64,000 bases of DNA from an uncultured Eubacteriales bacterium (GTDB taxonomy: Bacteria; Bacillota; Clostridia; Lachnospirales; Lachnospiraceae), in contig UQCD01000001.1 of NCBI GenBank assembly GCA_900539455.1, forward strand, positions 1 through 64,000, written 5' to 3'. The notes under the pieces are model-generated. The model saw only the letters and a program-made list of their open reading frames with translations, was not told where the DNA came from and ran no database searches. Positions within the stretch are counted from its first letter, which is position 1; the number at the start of each line of letters is the position of its first letter. Positions 52,945 through 62,552 of the stretch are shown here, piece after piece. The position numbers and the translations under genes were made by a program.

Positions 52945-54006
52945 CTATCTATTAACATACACAAAATTTGTAACACCGCCTATATTTTTTCCTACAAATG
53001 CTTTATCGTCTACATAGGAAATATCGTAATACCAATAATCCGGATTATTTATATTCAGATTGAGTGATGTAATATTTTTTACATCTAAATCCATATATTT
53101 AAACTGCTTAAACTTTTCTCCATTATTTGTATCATAGACTAAATAAGGATAGCCGATTGGATATGCGTCATCTGACAATTTTGAAAGTACAACTCTATAT
53201 CCACCGTTTATATCAAATACATTTACAACAGCAAATCTAAACTTTGTTCTTGTTCTGGAATATCTAAGTCCTTTTCTAAATAGAACAAAAATTGTTATTA
53301 CAAGTATGACTGTTATAATTACATTTAAAATATAGTGCTTTTCAGCTACACAAATATTGCTTATTGCTGTAATAACATCACATACTATAATAGAAAAGAT
53401 AATGTAAAATTTCTTTGGGACTATACTATACTTTAGACTATATATATTGTACATCACTGATATAAGTAATGCCAATGTGCCTAAATTTATAAGAACAAGT
53501 GGTCCTAATAATTCCTGCGTTTCTGAATTAATATTACCTTCGTATTTTACTATGTATGTAATAATTCCTAGTGCCAAGAAAAATAATGACATTATCACCA
53601 AGATTCCATTTCGGGATTTTCCTTTTTCTTCTCTTAATCCATTATTTTTTGAAAAAGTTGCAAGCTTATTCATTTCTGTATTTACATAATTTTTCACAAC
53701 TGTATTCGTTGTATCATCATATATTAATTTAATTTCTTTAATTGAATAGAACTCATCATTATTTATAAGCGACTTTTGTATCTTTGCTTTTACTTTCATA
53801 CCTTCTACAAGTCGGTTATACAATTCCTCATTTACAGAGCATTCTATTACTTTATTGTTTTCTCCTTTTATCTTTGCATAAAAAGATACTATTTTTTTAC
53901 TTGTATATTTACTACCTGTATACTTTTTACGATAAAAAATTTTGAATTTTTTCTCTACTACTTCTACTACTACATTATACTCTGTCTGATTATTATTCAT
54001 ATGCAC
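52945..54006 (-). CDS. Four-helix membrane protein, T7SS locus
   Basis: A 353-residue protein. A soluble N-terminal domain (about 1-125) precedes four membrane helices (about 143-163, 175-200, 205-225 and 230-250) and a C-terminal soluble region of about 95 residues. The N-terminal domain shares the pattern E-x-x-V-N-x(4)-Y-x-x-L-V-x-G with the protein at 46896-47756, so both carry the same domain on different membrane scaffolds. GTG start seven bases after GGAG; an ATG two codons later is the alternative. I recognise no named family. Its position suggests a role at the T7SS membrane complex. Confidence 0.65.
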   Translation of the reverse strand: MHMNNNQTEYNVVVEVVEKKFKIFYRKKYTGSKYTSKKIVSFYAKIKGENNKVIECSVNEELYNRLVEGMKVKAKIQKSLINNDEFYSIKEIKLIYDDTTNTVVKNYVNTEMNKLATFSKNNGLREEKGKSRNGILVIMSLFFLALGIITYIVKYEGNINSETQELLGPLVLINLGTLALLISVMYNIYSLKYSIVPKKFYIIFSIIVCDVITAISNICVAEKHYILNVIITVILVITIFVLFRKGLRYSRTRTKFRFAVVNVFDINGGYRVVLSKLSDDAYPIGYPYLVYDTNNGEKFKQFKYMDLDVKNITSLNLNINNPDYWYYDISYVDDKAFVGKNIGGVTNFVYVNR

Positions 54007-54166
54007 TTTTCTACTCCATTTCTACATATCTAGATAACTTATCGCTATATTGTATTCATTTTTACTTCATTTAAAAATCTAACAAAAATTTGTTTATTTT
54101 ATTATCCCCATTCAATTTTAAATTTATAACATATGCCTCTTATTTGTCATTGTCAGTTCTTTTATT

Positions 54167-54207
54167 AATAGTATGTGCAAGATTATATTAATCCCACACA
54201 TACTATT
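54167..54207 (-). terminator. Stem-loop after the SLH/BIG2 lipoprotein gene
   Basis: A perfect 11-bp inverted repeat (AATAGTATGTG with CACATACTATT) lies about 45 bp past the stop at 54250. The minus-strand tail is AATAAAAG, not a proper T run, so termination may be weak or factor-dependent. Confidence 0.4.
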
Positions 54208-54249
54208 TAAAATTTAATCTATTTATACAATCATTATTATATAAAGATT

Positions 54250-56568
54250 TTAATCGACCAATACATTACATTGACCCTTGTACGAACCATCCTTAGTAGT
54301 TACTGTTATAATAGCACTTCCTTCTGAAACACCTGTAATTACACCATTTGATACAGTAGCAACTGATGAATCAGATGTTGACCATTTCAAATCACTTTCG
54401 GAATATCCATCAGGTAAAGTAGGTATTACCTTTTGTGCTTCACCTTGACTTAGGGATACAACATATGCTGATAAGCTTATACTTGGATTCTGATTTACAG
54501 TTGTGGTAGTTTCTTTCTTTGTTGTAGTTTCCCCTTGTTCTGTTGTAGTTTTCTCGCCGTGTATTGGATATTTTTTCTCCTCTCCTTTTATTTCATATTC
54601 ATCATTGTATATTGGAATTTTGGGTGCATTATCTTCAGTCACAAGATTAAATTCTCTATTAATTCCTATGTAATCTAATAATGTACCATCCCCACCTATA
54701 GAAAAACTAACAAGAGGCACATATATATTTACCTCACTTGCAATTGTCCATTTATCACTCACTATGAATATTTTGTTTGTCTTATCAATAGTATAATCCA
54801 TTGTTTTTGATAAAGAAGACTTTGCAACTGCCTTTGCTGAAATAGATAATTCTGCTTCTGCTAAATCAAAGCACAAAATTTTCAAATCCACATATCCCTT
54901 TATTCCCACTTCTGCTGATACAGCGGCTTCAAAAGTGTGGCTTGAAGAATCCGTATGGGTCTTTTTCCATTTTCCATCTTCATATGCTAGTCCATCAGTA
55001 CATGATAATTCATATTTATATGACAATGAACCATCAAATTCTATAAATAATTTCAAACCAAATTCAAGAGAAAATCCTGCTCCTATTGGAACTGGAACTG
55101 AACCTAAGTCAAATTCCCTTCCTATTGTTCCTTCAACCTTTAACTCTGATGTAAACTTATCATATACATCAACAGAAAATGAATTAACCTTTACTTTAAA
55201 GAAACCAAATTTAATGTCTGTTCTAACATTTACACCAGCTTCAAATTTTACTGTTCCTGAAACCTTATATCCCTTTTCCCACGGACTTTCTGGATCCTCT
55301 TTGGTTAATTTATCATATTCCTCTTTAGTTTTTTTAAGTTCTTTTTCTAATTGATCTAAATCAATTTTTCCAGATAAATAATCATCAATACCACTTATGC
55401 TATTTTTGAAATAATCTTCTGTTGGTAAAATATTTGTCTTACCCAATAACTTTTTAAAATTCTCATAATTAGCATCCTTCTGGAATATAGAAAGTTTATC
55501 TTCTATTCCGTTAAATTTAGTGGAAAAATCATCACTTACCTTTAACCCATCGTCACTAAAATCAATATTTAATGCTATTTCATTGGAGCCATCTGCTTTA
55601 AATGTTTTTGTTTCATTAATTACATCATTTACATTATCCAGTGAGCTGACACTATATCTGTCAACTGCCATAATATTTCTTGTAATATCGTTATAAGCTG
55701 ATGAATTATCAATTATTGTTACGCCTTCTGCTGGCTCAAAATTCGATGGGTCAGCCATCTCCATTTTGTTTACATCTATCTCATCAAACACTTCCCAAAT
55801 TTCTGGAATAGCTGTTTCGATTGCGTAAGTTCCGTCTGCATTTAATTTTTTTGAAACAACCTTAAAGGCTGCTCCATTAGGATATTCTGCTGAAGCTGGT
55901 ACAACAAATATATCACCCTCTGAATATTCATCTGCAGTTTTTTCCTCTACTACGCTATTACCGGTTACTGGAAGTTCTACTTTCTTATCTGCTGGAAGCA
56001 CTTCTACTTCCTTTTTATAACCCATATCACATTTTTCCTGTGCTTCGTCCATAACAAAATATGAATTAATTGCTGACTGTAAAATTACAGTTGCCTCTAC
56101 GGCTGTAACACCAGATAACAGTTCCTCTGAATCTGGTTCAATATCATATATATTGTTGTCCTTAGCACATTTTATAAGTGCTGTATTTAAATCCCCTGTT
56201 TCATACTTGCTATAATCAAGGTCTGCTGCAAGCACCGCAGTTGAAATAACAAAGCCTAAGGTTGCAGTATCATTAGGTTTAAATACATCCGTACCAGTAG
56301 AAAGTACATCCCATTCATAACAGGATTGAACATATTTGTATATTTCATTGTTTTCGTCCACATCTTTGTAGTACGGAGTTGTATTAGTAAATTCATCCAT
56401 ACCAAAGCCCTTAGACAATGTTTCTATCCATTCTCCTCTAGTAATAGATACTTGAGAATTTACATTATCAGCCTTACCTGTATCCTCTTTGCCACATCCC
56501 AAAACATTTAGGACTAAAAGTGACAATGTAAGAAGTAAAGCAACTATTCTTCGTGGTCTATTCTTCAC
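54250..56568 (-). CDS. Large lipoprotein with SLH-like and BIG2-like domains, T7SS locus
   Basis: A 772-residue predicted lipoprotein. Signal peptide with lipobox VLGC (Cys25) is followed by SLH-like repeats (about 40-170: ITRGEWIETL, then YYKDVDENNEIYKYVQ, then LLSGVTAVEATVIL). A large beta-rich region (about 180-660) precedes a Thr/Glu linker (KKETTTTVNQNP) and a C-terminal BIG2-type Ig domain (DLKWSTSDSSVATVSNG then SEGSAIITV). GTG start behind GGAGG. Lying between the WXG100 genes and a membrane-protein gene, it may be an exported component that links the machine to the wall. Classic T7SSb has no such part, as far as I know. Confidence 0.8.
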   Translation of the reverse strand: MKNRPRRIVALLLTLSLLVLNVLGCGKEDTGKADNVNSQVSITRGEWIETLSKGFGMDEFTNTTPYYKDVDENNEIYKYVQSCYEWDVLSTGTDVFKPNDTATLGFVISTAVLAADLDYSKYETGDLNTALIKCAKDNNIYDIEPDSEELLSGVTAVEATVILQSAINSYFVMDEAQEKCDMGYKKEVEVLPADKKVELPVTGNSVVEEKTADEYSEGDIFVVPASAEYPNGAAFKVVSKKLNADGTYAIETAIPEIWEVFDEIDVNKMEMADPSNFEPAEGVTIIDNSSAYNDITRNIMAVDRYSVSSLDNVNDVINETKTFKADGSNEIALNIDFSDDGLKVSDDFSTKFNGIEDKLSIFQKDANYENFKKLLGKTNILPTEDYFKNSISGIDDYLSGKIDLDQLEKELKKTKEEYDKLTKEDPESPWEKGYKVSGTVKFEAGVNVRTDIKFGFFKVKVNSFSVDVYDKFTSELKVEGTIGREFDLGSVPVPIGAGFSLEFGLKLFIEFDGSLSYKYELSCTDGLAYEDGKWKKTHTDSSSHTFEAAVSAEVGIKGYVDLKILCFDLAEAELSISAKAVAKSSLSKTMDYTIDKTNKIFIVSDKWTIASEVNIYVPLVSFSIGGDGTLLDYIGINREFNLVTEDNAPKIPIYNDEYEIKGEEKKYPIHGEKTTTEQGETTTKKETTTTVNQNPSISLSAYVVSLSQGEAQKVIPTLPDGYSESDLKWSTSDSSVATVSNGVITGVSEGSAIITVTTKDGSYKGQCNVLVD

Positions 56569-56625
56569 AATTTTTCCTCCATATATTATGTAATCAGCTA
56601 TTTATTATCAACCAAATTTTATTTT

Positions 56626-56946
56626 TTATATTGATGTAACTAATTTCTTATCAACCTGATTAGCTATATGTGTTTGAGTAGTCTTATAGCCTTCAGCTGC
56701 ATTTGTTAAAAATGCTGCATACTGTCTCATTAACGATTCCATATTTGCAAAATCATCTTTAAAACCATTAATTTGCTCAACATAAGCAACATTATCCACA
56801 CCATTCCAAGCACCTGTGGATGCTAATGAATCTACGATTTTATATAAATCAACAAATTCTGTGTGATAACTATCTGCAAGAGTTTCTATTGATTTTGCAA
56901 CTCTTTTAACCTCTTCTGTCGAGATTATTATTTTACCTTGTGCCAT
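56626..56946 (-). CDS. WXG100-family protein
   Basis: A 106-residue helical-hairpin protein of the EsxA/WXG100 family. The W-x-G turn is in STGAWNGVDN (about 47-49). IEGF-like INGFKDDFANMESLMRQYAAFL forms the second helix. The C-terminus is longer than classic EsxA (ANQVDKKLVTSI). It is a close paralogue of the protein at 57359-57670, sharing WxGVDNxAY, GFKDDF and LMR-Y-A-FL. It is probably exported by the EssC machine as substrate or structural partner. Confidence 0.9.
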   Translation of the reverse strand: MAQGKIIISTEEVKRVAKSIETLADSYHTEFVDLYKIVDSLASTGAWNGVDNVAYVEQINGFKDDFANMESLMRQYAAFLTNAAEGYKTTQTHIANQVDKKLVTSI

Positions 56947-56977
56947 AACTCAACAATTCCTTTCTCCTTTTATAGTT

Positions 56978-57003
56978 GGCAGGGGAGTCAACCTACCCCT
57001 GCC
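56978..57003 (-). other. GC-rich hairpin between two WXG100 genes
   Basis: GGCAGGGG pairs with CCCCTGCC, an 8-bp stem with a 10-nt loop, in otherwise AT-rich intergenic sequence. On the minus strand no T run follows (AACTATAAAAGG), so it is not a simple terminator. It may protect the 3' end of the upstream WXG100 message, or attenuate. Confidence 0.6.
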
Positions 57004-57040
57004 TGATTTTAATTTTACAGTATGTAAAACCAAGTAAATA

Positions 57041-57337
57041 TTATTCAAACTGACTTGCGTTTGAATTGATTACCTGTTCTGTCTGCTCATAATTTGCAAC
57101 AGTTGTGTCTAAGAATGCTGCATATGATTCAATAATCTGCTTGTAATCATCAAATTTTGCCTGCATACCATTAATTTTGCCTCTAATAGTATCTGAAGCA
57201 TCTGATGTCCACTGGGCATCAAGACTAGAAATCTTTGTCTTAATCTGCTGTAAGTAATCAGATAAATTTTCGTTACATTTACGAATCTGTGTGGCTTTTG
57301 CTTTTACCTCGGCAAAAGTAATTTTAATGTCTGCCAT
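57041..57337 (-). CDS. WXG100-family protein (EsxA-like, WTS turn)
   Basis: A 98-residue helical hairpin resembling EsxA most closely in length and N-terminus (MADIKITFAEVKAKATQIRKC). The turn is QWTSDASDTIRGKING, with Trp-Thr-Ser instead of the strict W-x-G. The C-terminus (YEQTEQVINSNASQFE) contains a YxxxE-like export signature, YEQTE. It lies between the two W-x-G paralogues; a GC-rich hairpin follows it. It is probably the core secreted dimer subunit. Confidence 0.88.
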   Translation of the reverse strand: MADIKITFAEVKAKATQIRKCNENLSDYLQQIKTKISSLDAQWTSDASDTIRGKINGMQAKFDDYKQIIESYAAFLDTTVANYEQTEQVINSNASQFE

Positions 57338-57358
57338 TCTAACTTCTCTCCTTTCTAA

Positions 57359-57670
57359 TTAAGCATTTGTCTGAAGCTGTTGAGCTTTTGATTTGATTGA
57401 AGCCTGTGTTTCGCGGTACTTAGAAGCTGTATCCTTTAAGAACGAAGCGTATTCTCTCATAAGAGCTTCCATCTTCTGGAAATCATCCTTGAAGCCTTCA
57501 ATCTGTGTTGTATAGGCTGTGTTATCAACTCCTGACCATGCTGACTGCATTTCTGAAACAAGCTTATAGAGTGTTGTATACTCTGCTGAATACTTATCTG
57601 CTAAGTCTGAAACATTTGTAGAAATAGTATCAAGCTGTGATGTTTCAACAATAATCTGTCCTCTAGCCAT
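57359..57670 (-). CDS. WXG100-family protein
   Basis: A 103-residue WXG100 protein with the turn SAWSGVDNTAY (W-S-G). It is paralogous to 56626-56946. The C-terminus YRETQASIKSKAQ contains YRETQ, close to the YxxxD/E signal. A GGAG-type site lies upstream, directly after the EsaB-like gene. It is first of the three WXG100 genes after essC-esaB. Confidence 0.9.
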   Translation of the reverse strand: MARGQIIVETSQLDTISTNVSDLADKYSAEYTTLYKLVSEMQSAWSGVDNTAYTTQIEGFKDDFQKMEALMREYASFLKDTASKYRETQASIKSKAQQLQTNA

Positions 57671-57695
57671 TGTTTTTCTCCTTTCATTGTAGCAT

Positions 57696-57947
57696 TTATA
57701 TTAACATCAGTTTTGAACCATTTTCTAAACCTAGTTCTTCAACTGATAAGTTAATATTAAAAATTGAGCCTGATTCCCTGTCTAATAAAACGGAATCCTC
57801 TGTTGCACTATACAAACCCTGTGATAGTTCTGAAAGTGCTGTTGTAATCAGATTTGTTACCTCCCACATTTTACTTGCTCGTGGAATTTTTATATCATAA
57901 GTTTTTTCTGCAGCAGGAAGGTAAACTTCAACAATAATATAGTTCAT
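57696..57947 (-). CDS. esaB: EsaB/YukD-like ubiquitin-fold protein
   Basis: An 83-residue beta-grasp protein. The VEVYLPAAEKTYDIKIPRASKMWEV strand pattern and the C-terminal LGLENGSKLMLI end match the YukD/EsaB ubiquitin-like family, cytoplasmic partners of T7SS. The ATG lies at the essC stop with GAGGAGG immediately before it, so the two are translationally coupled. The position between essC and the WXG100 genes supports the call. Confidence 0.85.
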   Translation of the reverse strand: MNYIIVEVYLPAAEKTYDIKIPRASKMWEVTNLITTALSELSQGLYSATEDSVLLDRESGSIFNINLSVEELGLENGSKLMLI

Positions 57948-57948
57948 T

Positions 57949-60900
57949 TTATTCCTCCTCTACATTATATAAATAGCTGGTAAGCAGTTTTATAATTGTA
58001 TACTTGCCTTTACTTATATACATACCTGATTGACTGCCAACCTCTTTATATAATTCACTTGATATCTTATTAATTTTGAGTATATATTGGTCTGATACAC
58101 CATCGCCAATCCATACACCTGAATTAACTGCACAATGTACCTTGTACCATTCCTCAAAGCTATGCTTTGTAATTGCAGCGGCTGTATCGCCTATTACAAA
58201 ACAGATTTTATATTCAGCCTTGCCCTTTTCAATAAGGACCCTTAGCTTGTCCGCACCATCCTCTGATAAGCTTAAAAAAAGTGTATCTATAGAATTAATT
58301 ACATAAACTATCTGTTTTTCGTTTTCAAGACTTCCTTGCTCCTTAAACAGCTTATGTCTTCGTACCATTTCATTAAACAAGCTGACAACTGCTTCCTCCA
58401 GCTTATCATTAATGTAATTGTATTGTCTGTTATCGTCTGGAATAAATTTGTTTATTGCATCAATAACAACTAAATCAGCAATGCTTCTAAGGTGTGCATT
58501 TTCTGCAAAGCCCTGTAAGTATGTAGATATTCCATCGTAATCCTGCGATAACACAAATGTGATATATGCAGCCTGAATATTATGATAAATAACTGAAAGC
58601 TTTCTTTTATCAACACCCATTGGGAACTTGTCAATCGACACTTCCTTATCCTCAAGATATGTTGAGTCTACCTTTTCAGGTAAAATAGGTACTCTTCTTG
58701 CTAATGGACCAGTATATCCAGCTAAAATACTGTCAATAAGCTCCTTTACCTTAGATAAAACATTTTCTTCATCAGCTACAGAGGCTATCTGTATCTCATA
58801 GGTATGCTCTCTTTTTACAATACCTCTGCCCTTTATAGGTGATGGGAAAGTGCCTTCAGTTGGTCCTAAAATTGCACTATAGTCAGTTTTATCATTCATT
58901 TGTAATACAAATATTGACTTAAAATTCTGTACAATTCTATATCTTACTGAGCCTGTATTAGTTGCTGTTACAACAAAATAAATACCATATTTTGTTCCTT
59001 CTCTTGATACATAAGAAATGACCTCCTCACAATCCTCATAGGCCTCAGCAAACGCCGAATAATTATTAATAATGACAATAATATTTGGACAAGCTTTTCT
59101 TGAATTTTTAATATATGATTCATAATCTCCACCATAATCAACAAAAAGCTTCTTTCTAACTGAAATCTCTGCCTTTATCATTTTCATTAAATTAATAATC
59201 TTTTCAGCCTCTGATGAAAAAATAACATCTCCTACCTGTGGTGTTTTTTCAAACATTCTCAATGTTTCTGCACCAAAATCTAATATGTAAATATTAAGAT
59301 ATTCTGCACTATGTACTCTAATAAGCTCATATACCATTGTTGTAAGCATTGTAAGCTTTCCAGCACCAGCCACACCATATACTAAAATATTTCCGCAGCT
59401 TGAAAATGGTAATGTAAGTATTTCCTGATTTTGGTTAAACGGATCGTCTAATTCACCAATAACCGGATTTAATTCATGTGCTGCACCATTTTTTATATTA
59501 TATTTTTTAATAAGCTTTTCTGGATATATCATAGCTGGTATTGGATTAAGCCAAAGTGGTCTTACACTAATATTTTCCTCCTTTGCCAAACCCGAAAGAT
59601 ACTTAACCATTGCAACAATCTGCTTTTGTCTTTGTTTACTGTTACCTTCCTTTTTAGGAGGCTTAACCTCTTTAACAACTCTGCCAATGCTGTCTATAAC
59701 CTTTATGGAATTATCAACATTTTTATCACTGACACCATCTTCATTGTATGGTGCTCCACACCAGGCTGACTGACCTAAGGCGAAAAATTCATTAAAGCCT
59801 ACCTGCAAATAAAACCTGCCTGTATTTGACAATTCTGCTGCATCTGGTCGTTTAATCATATCATTACTATCTGCCTTATCCTGAACCTTTAAGCAGACTC
59901 TAAACCTGGAATTACTCCAAATCTGGTCATCAACAACACCCGATGGCTTCTGTGTTGCCAAAATCAAATGAACTCCTAAGCTTCGCCCAATTCTGGCTGT
60001 TGAAATAAGCTGTTCCATAAATTCTGGCTGCTGTGATTTTAACTCTGCAAACTCATCTGAAATTATAAATAAATGTGGAACTGGTTCTGTAACAACCTTA
60101 TCACGATATAATTTCTGATATTTGTAAATATCCATTGTTCCTTCATTAGAAACTCGTCTGGCATTATTAAATATAGCCTGTCGTCTTCTTAATTCGCTTT
60201 GAATTGAAATAAGTGACCTTTTAACTGCCGCACCATCAAGATTGGTTATTGTACCTGCCAAATGAGGAAGCTTAATGCCTTTTTCCTCGTCCTCGAAGGC
60301 ACCTGTAAGTCCACCGCCCTTATAGTCAATAAGTATAAATGCCACTTCATCCGGGTGATAATTCGCAGCCATTGACAATATGTAGGTTATAATAAACTCA
60401 CTTTTACCTGAGCCTGTCATACCAGCTACAAGTCCATGAGGTCCTTGAAATTTTTCATGCAAATCCAGATAAAACAATTCACCCATTGTATCTACACCGA
60501 TTGGAGCAGCAAGGGAAATTGTTGGATTATTTTCCTTCCATCTCATCAAAGGATTTATGTGTTCAATTTTATTAACACCGAACATCTCTAAAAAGGTTAT
60601 TACATTTGGTAGGGAATATGTCTGGTCTGCAATATCCATTTTAATATTAGCGGCTGCTTTAACAACCTCTGAAAGCTCATTTCCTATACCTATATCAGCA
60701 ACAAACTCTGTCTGCCTGCCGGATATGTCGTTTTTGTCATAGATTTTAGATATTCTTTCATCTATTTCTATAACCATTGAGCTTTCCTTTGGTAAATTAT
60801 TAATGCTGTTATCAACATTTATGATACTAAAACCAAAATTTGTTTTACTTTTTAGCATCATTTCGACTATATCTATTTTTTCAGCAATATTTCGACTGGT

Positions 60901-62535
60901 ATTAACAATAAGGTAATATGGCGCTGCTATAGCTTCGGTCTTATTAGACGAGCGTTCATAAAACTCTTTTTCTAAATATGAGGATATTTCCTTCGCTTCG
61001 CCTATATTGGTACAAAAATATCTTACATTTTTGTCATTGTCCCACATATGAGGTAACCACTTTAATACCTCCCACTGCTCCTTGTTATTTTCATCAGCAA
61101 TAATTACTATTTTAAGCTCATCATAGCTATGAAGTGCTACTATTCTAATAATAAGCCCCTTCACAAAGTCAGCTACTATTTTTTTGTTTTCTCCAATTAT
61201 GCCACTAATACAGCTTTCAATAAATGAATATGTAACTGGCACCATATTAAGCTGCTTTGGCTCATTTTTTAATACATATAAATCGTCTAATAAATTATCA
61301 TCCTCTAATGAAAACTTTTTATCTGGATATTGTATTTTTCCAACAAAGGGTAAATTGCCTAAACCAACACGAATTTGTAAAAAGTCATCCTGACCTAACA
61401 TTCTTTCCCATAAATTACGCTTTTTTTCTACAATTCTGCTGGCACATTCATCAATCGATACATTATTTTCAAACAAAATATCACTTTGTATTTTTTCTTC
61501 TTTTAAAATCGTATCCTTAATGGAAAACAAATAATTTTTATATCTTGCCTGACGGATTCTCTCCAGCTTGCTTTTTTGCTTTTTCTCATACTTTTTTGTA
61601 AGAACAGGCCATAAAATCATACCTAACAGCATACTCATAGACATTATAAGCGTAGGCATTGCGCTTACCATTTTCCCACCTGTTGAAATTGTATTAATAA
61701 CAGTAAATACACCTGTAGACATAGATGCCATTCCCATTGTAACGGACGGACCTATCATAAGAGCTGTAGGTATTGTGTCTAACTTTTCAGCCTGTGGTGG
61801 TGCATCAACCTTTATTTCTTGTGGTGTAATGCTTCTCTTAAATCTTGGTGATCTATAAAAATACTGGTCCTCGATAATAATATCCTCATTAGCTTCTTCC
61901 ATAGAAATGCTTTGCTTTGCAAAGCCCAATAATACATTTGTATCATATTCCACTAAATTGTCAGGGTTATTTATTCCAATAAAATTACTTCCAATAATTA
62001 TCTTAAAGCCCATTATGAACACAATATCACCAGGCTTTAATGAATATGTAGATATTCTGTAATCATTTACAAAGGTACCATTGGTGCTGTCCAGATCAGA
62101 TATGGTCCACTTTCCATCGAAATAATTAAGTCTGGCATGGTTTGCTGATACATATATGTTTTCTATTTTAATTGTATTATTACCGGCTCTTCCTACAGTA
62201 ATTTCTGTATTATCCTTAACAATAAGCTTTTTAAAGGTTTGTCTGCCGTTTGTAATGTTTTCTGCATATAGAAAAACATCTTCCTCTTCACCTATTTTAA
62301 CTTTATAGAAAACCTGTGCCTCTAGTGAAACATCATCCTTATCCTTTACATCTAAAACCTGAGATTTTACTCTTTTATCTCCTTTTAGCTGCCATTTATT
62401 GTTTATGCCTTCAACACTTAACACCTGTCGTCTTTTCTCATCTGGCCCTATATCAGTAATAAAGTATCTCCCTTTTACTTTCTCTGGAAGCGTCTGACTG
62501 AATATTCTGTCAGGCTTCATTAATGTTACAATCAA
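57949..62535 (-). CDS. essC: T7SS FtsK/SpoIIIE ATPase EssC
   Basis: A 1528-residue membrane motor of type VII secretion. An N-terminal beta-rich domain (about 1-100) is followed by a canonical FHA domain (about 105-180) with Arg116, Ser130, His133 and Asn152-Gly153. Two membrane helices (about 257-277 and 288-312) follow. ATPase domain 1 (about 690-900) has the Walker A GMTGSGKS and Walker B FILIDYKGGG. Domain 2 has a Walker A-like GVAGAGKLT, with Leu after Lys, and domain 3 lacks a recognisable Walker A. The first is probably the engine. TTG start behind GGAG. EssC FHA domains are usually thought not to bind phosphothreonine, so the intact contacts here are notable. Confidence 0.95.
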   Translation of the reverse strand: MIVTLMKPDRIFSQTLPEKVKGRYFITDIGPDEKRRQVLSVEGINNKWQLKGDKRVKSQVLDVKDKDDVSLEAQVFYKVKIGEEEDVFLYAENITNGRQTFKKLIVKDNTEITVGRAGNNTIKIENIYVSANHARLNYFDGKWTISDLDSTNGTFVNDYRISTYSLKPGDIVFIMGFKIIIGSNFIGINNPDNLVEYDTNVLLGFAKQSISMEEANEDIIIEDQYFYRSPRFKRSITPQEIKVDAPPQAEKLDTIPTALMIGPSVTMGMASMSTGVFTVINTISTGGKMVSAMPTLIMSMSMLLGMILWPVLTKKYEKKQKSKLERIRQARYKNYLFSIKDTILKEEKIQSDILFENNVSIDECASRIVEKKRNLWERMLGQDDFLQIRVGLGNLPFVGKIQYPDKKFSLEDDNLLDDLYVLKNEPKQLNMVPVTYSFIESCISGIIGENKKIVADFVKGLIIRIVALHSYDELKIVIIADENNKEQWEVLKWLPHMWDNDKNVRYFCTNIGEAKEISSYLEKEFYERSSNKTEAIAAPYYLIVNTSRNIAEKIDIVEMMLKSKTNFGFSIINVDNSINNLPKESSMVIEIDERISKIYDKNDISGRQTEFVADIGIGNELSEVVKAAANIKMDIADQTYSLPNVITFLEMFGVNKIEHINPLMRWKENNPTISLAAPIGVDTMGELFYLDLHEKFQGPHGLVAGMTGSGKSEFIITYILSMAANYHPDEVAFILIDYKGGGLTGAFEDEEKGIKLPHLAGTITNLDGAAVKRSLISIQSELRRRQAIFNNARRVSNEGTMDIYKYQKLYRDKVVTEPVPHLFIISDEFAELKSQQPEFMEQLISTARIGRSLGVHLILATQKPSGVVDDQIWSNSRFRVCLKVQDKADSNDMIKRPDAAELSNTGRFYLQVGFNEFFALGQSAWCGAPYNEDGVSDKNVDNSIKVIDSIGRVVKEVKPPKKEGNSKQRQKQIVAMVKYLSGLAKEENISVRPLWLNPIPAMIYPEKLIKKYNIKNGAAHELNPVIGELDDPFNQNQEILTLPFSSCGNILVYGVAGAGKLTMLTTMVYELIRVHSAEYLNIYILDFGAETLRMFEKTPQVGDVIFSSEAEKIINLMKMIKAEISVRKKLFVDYGGDYESYIKNSRKACPNIIVIINNYSAFAEAYEDCEEVISYVSREGTKYGIYFVVTATNTGSVRYRIVQNFKSIFVLQMNDKTDYSAILGPTEGTFPSPIKGRGIVKREHTYEIQIASVADEENVLSKVKELIDSILAGYTGPLARRVPILPEKVDSTYLEDKEVSIDKFPMGVDKRKLSVIYHNIQAAYITFVLSQDYDGISTYLQGFAENAHLRSIADLVVIDAINKFIPDDNRQYNYINDKLEEAVVSLFNEMVRRHKLFKEQGSLENEKQIVYVINSIDTLFLSLSEDGADKLRVLIEKGKAEYKICFVIGDTAAAITKHSFEEWYKVHCAVNSGVWIGDGVSDQYILKINKISSELYKEVGSQSGMYISKGKYTIIKLLTSYLYNVEEE

Positions 62536-62552
62536 CCTGTTTCTCCTTAATG

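Noticed and set aside
54935..55354. 139-residue open frame on the plus strand
   Set aside because: Antisense to the SLH/BIG2 lipoprotein, with no ribosome-binding site.
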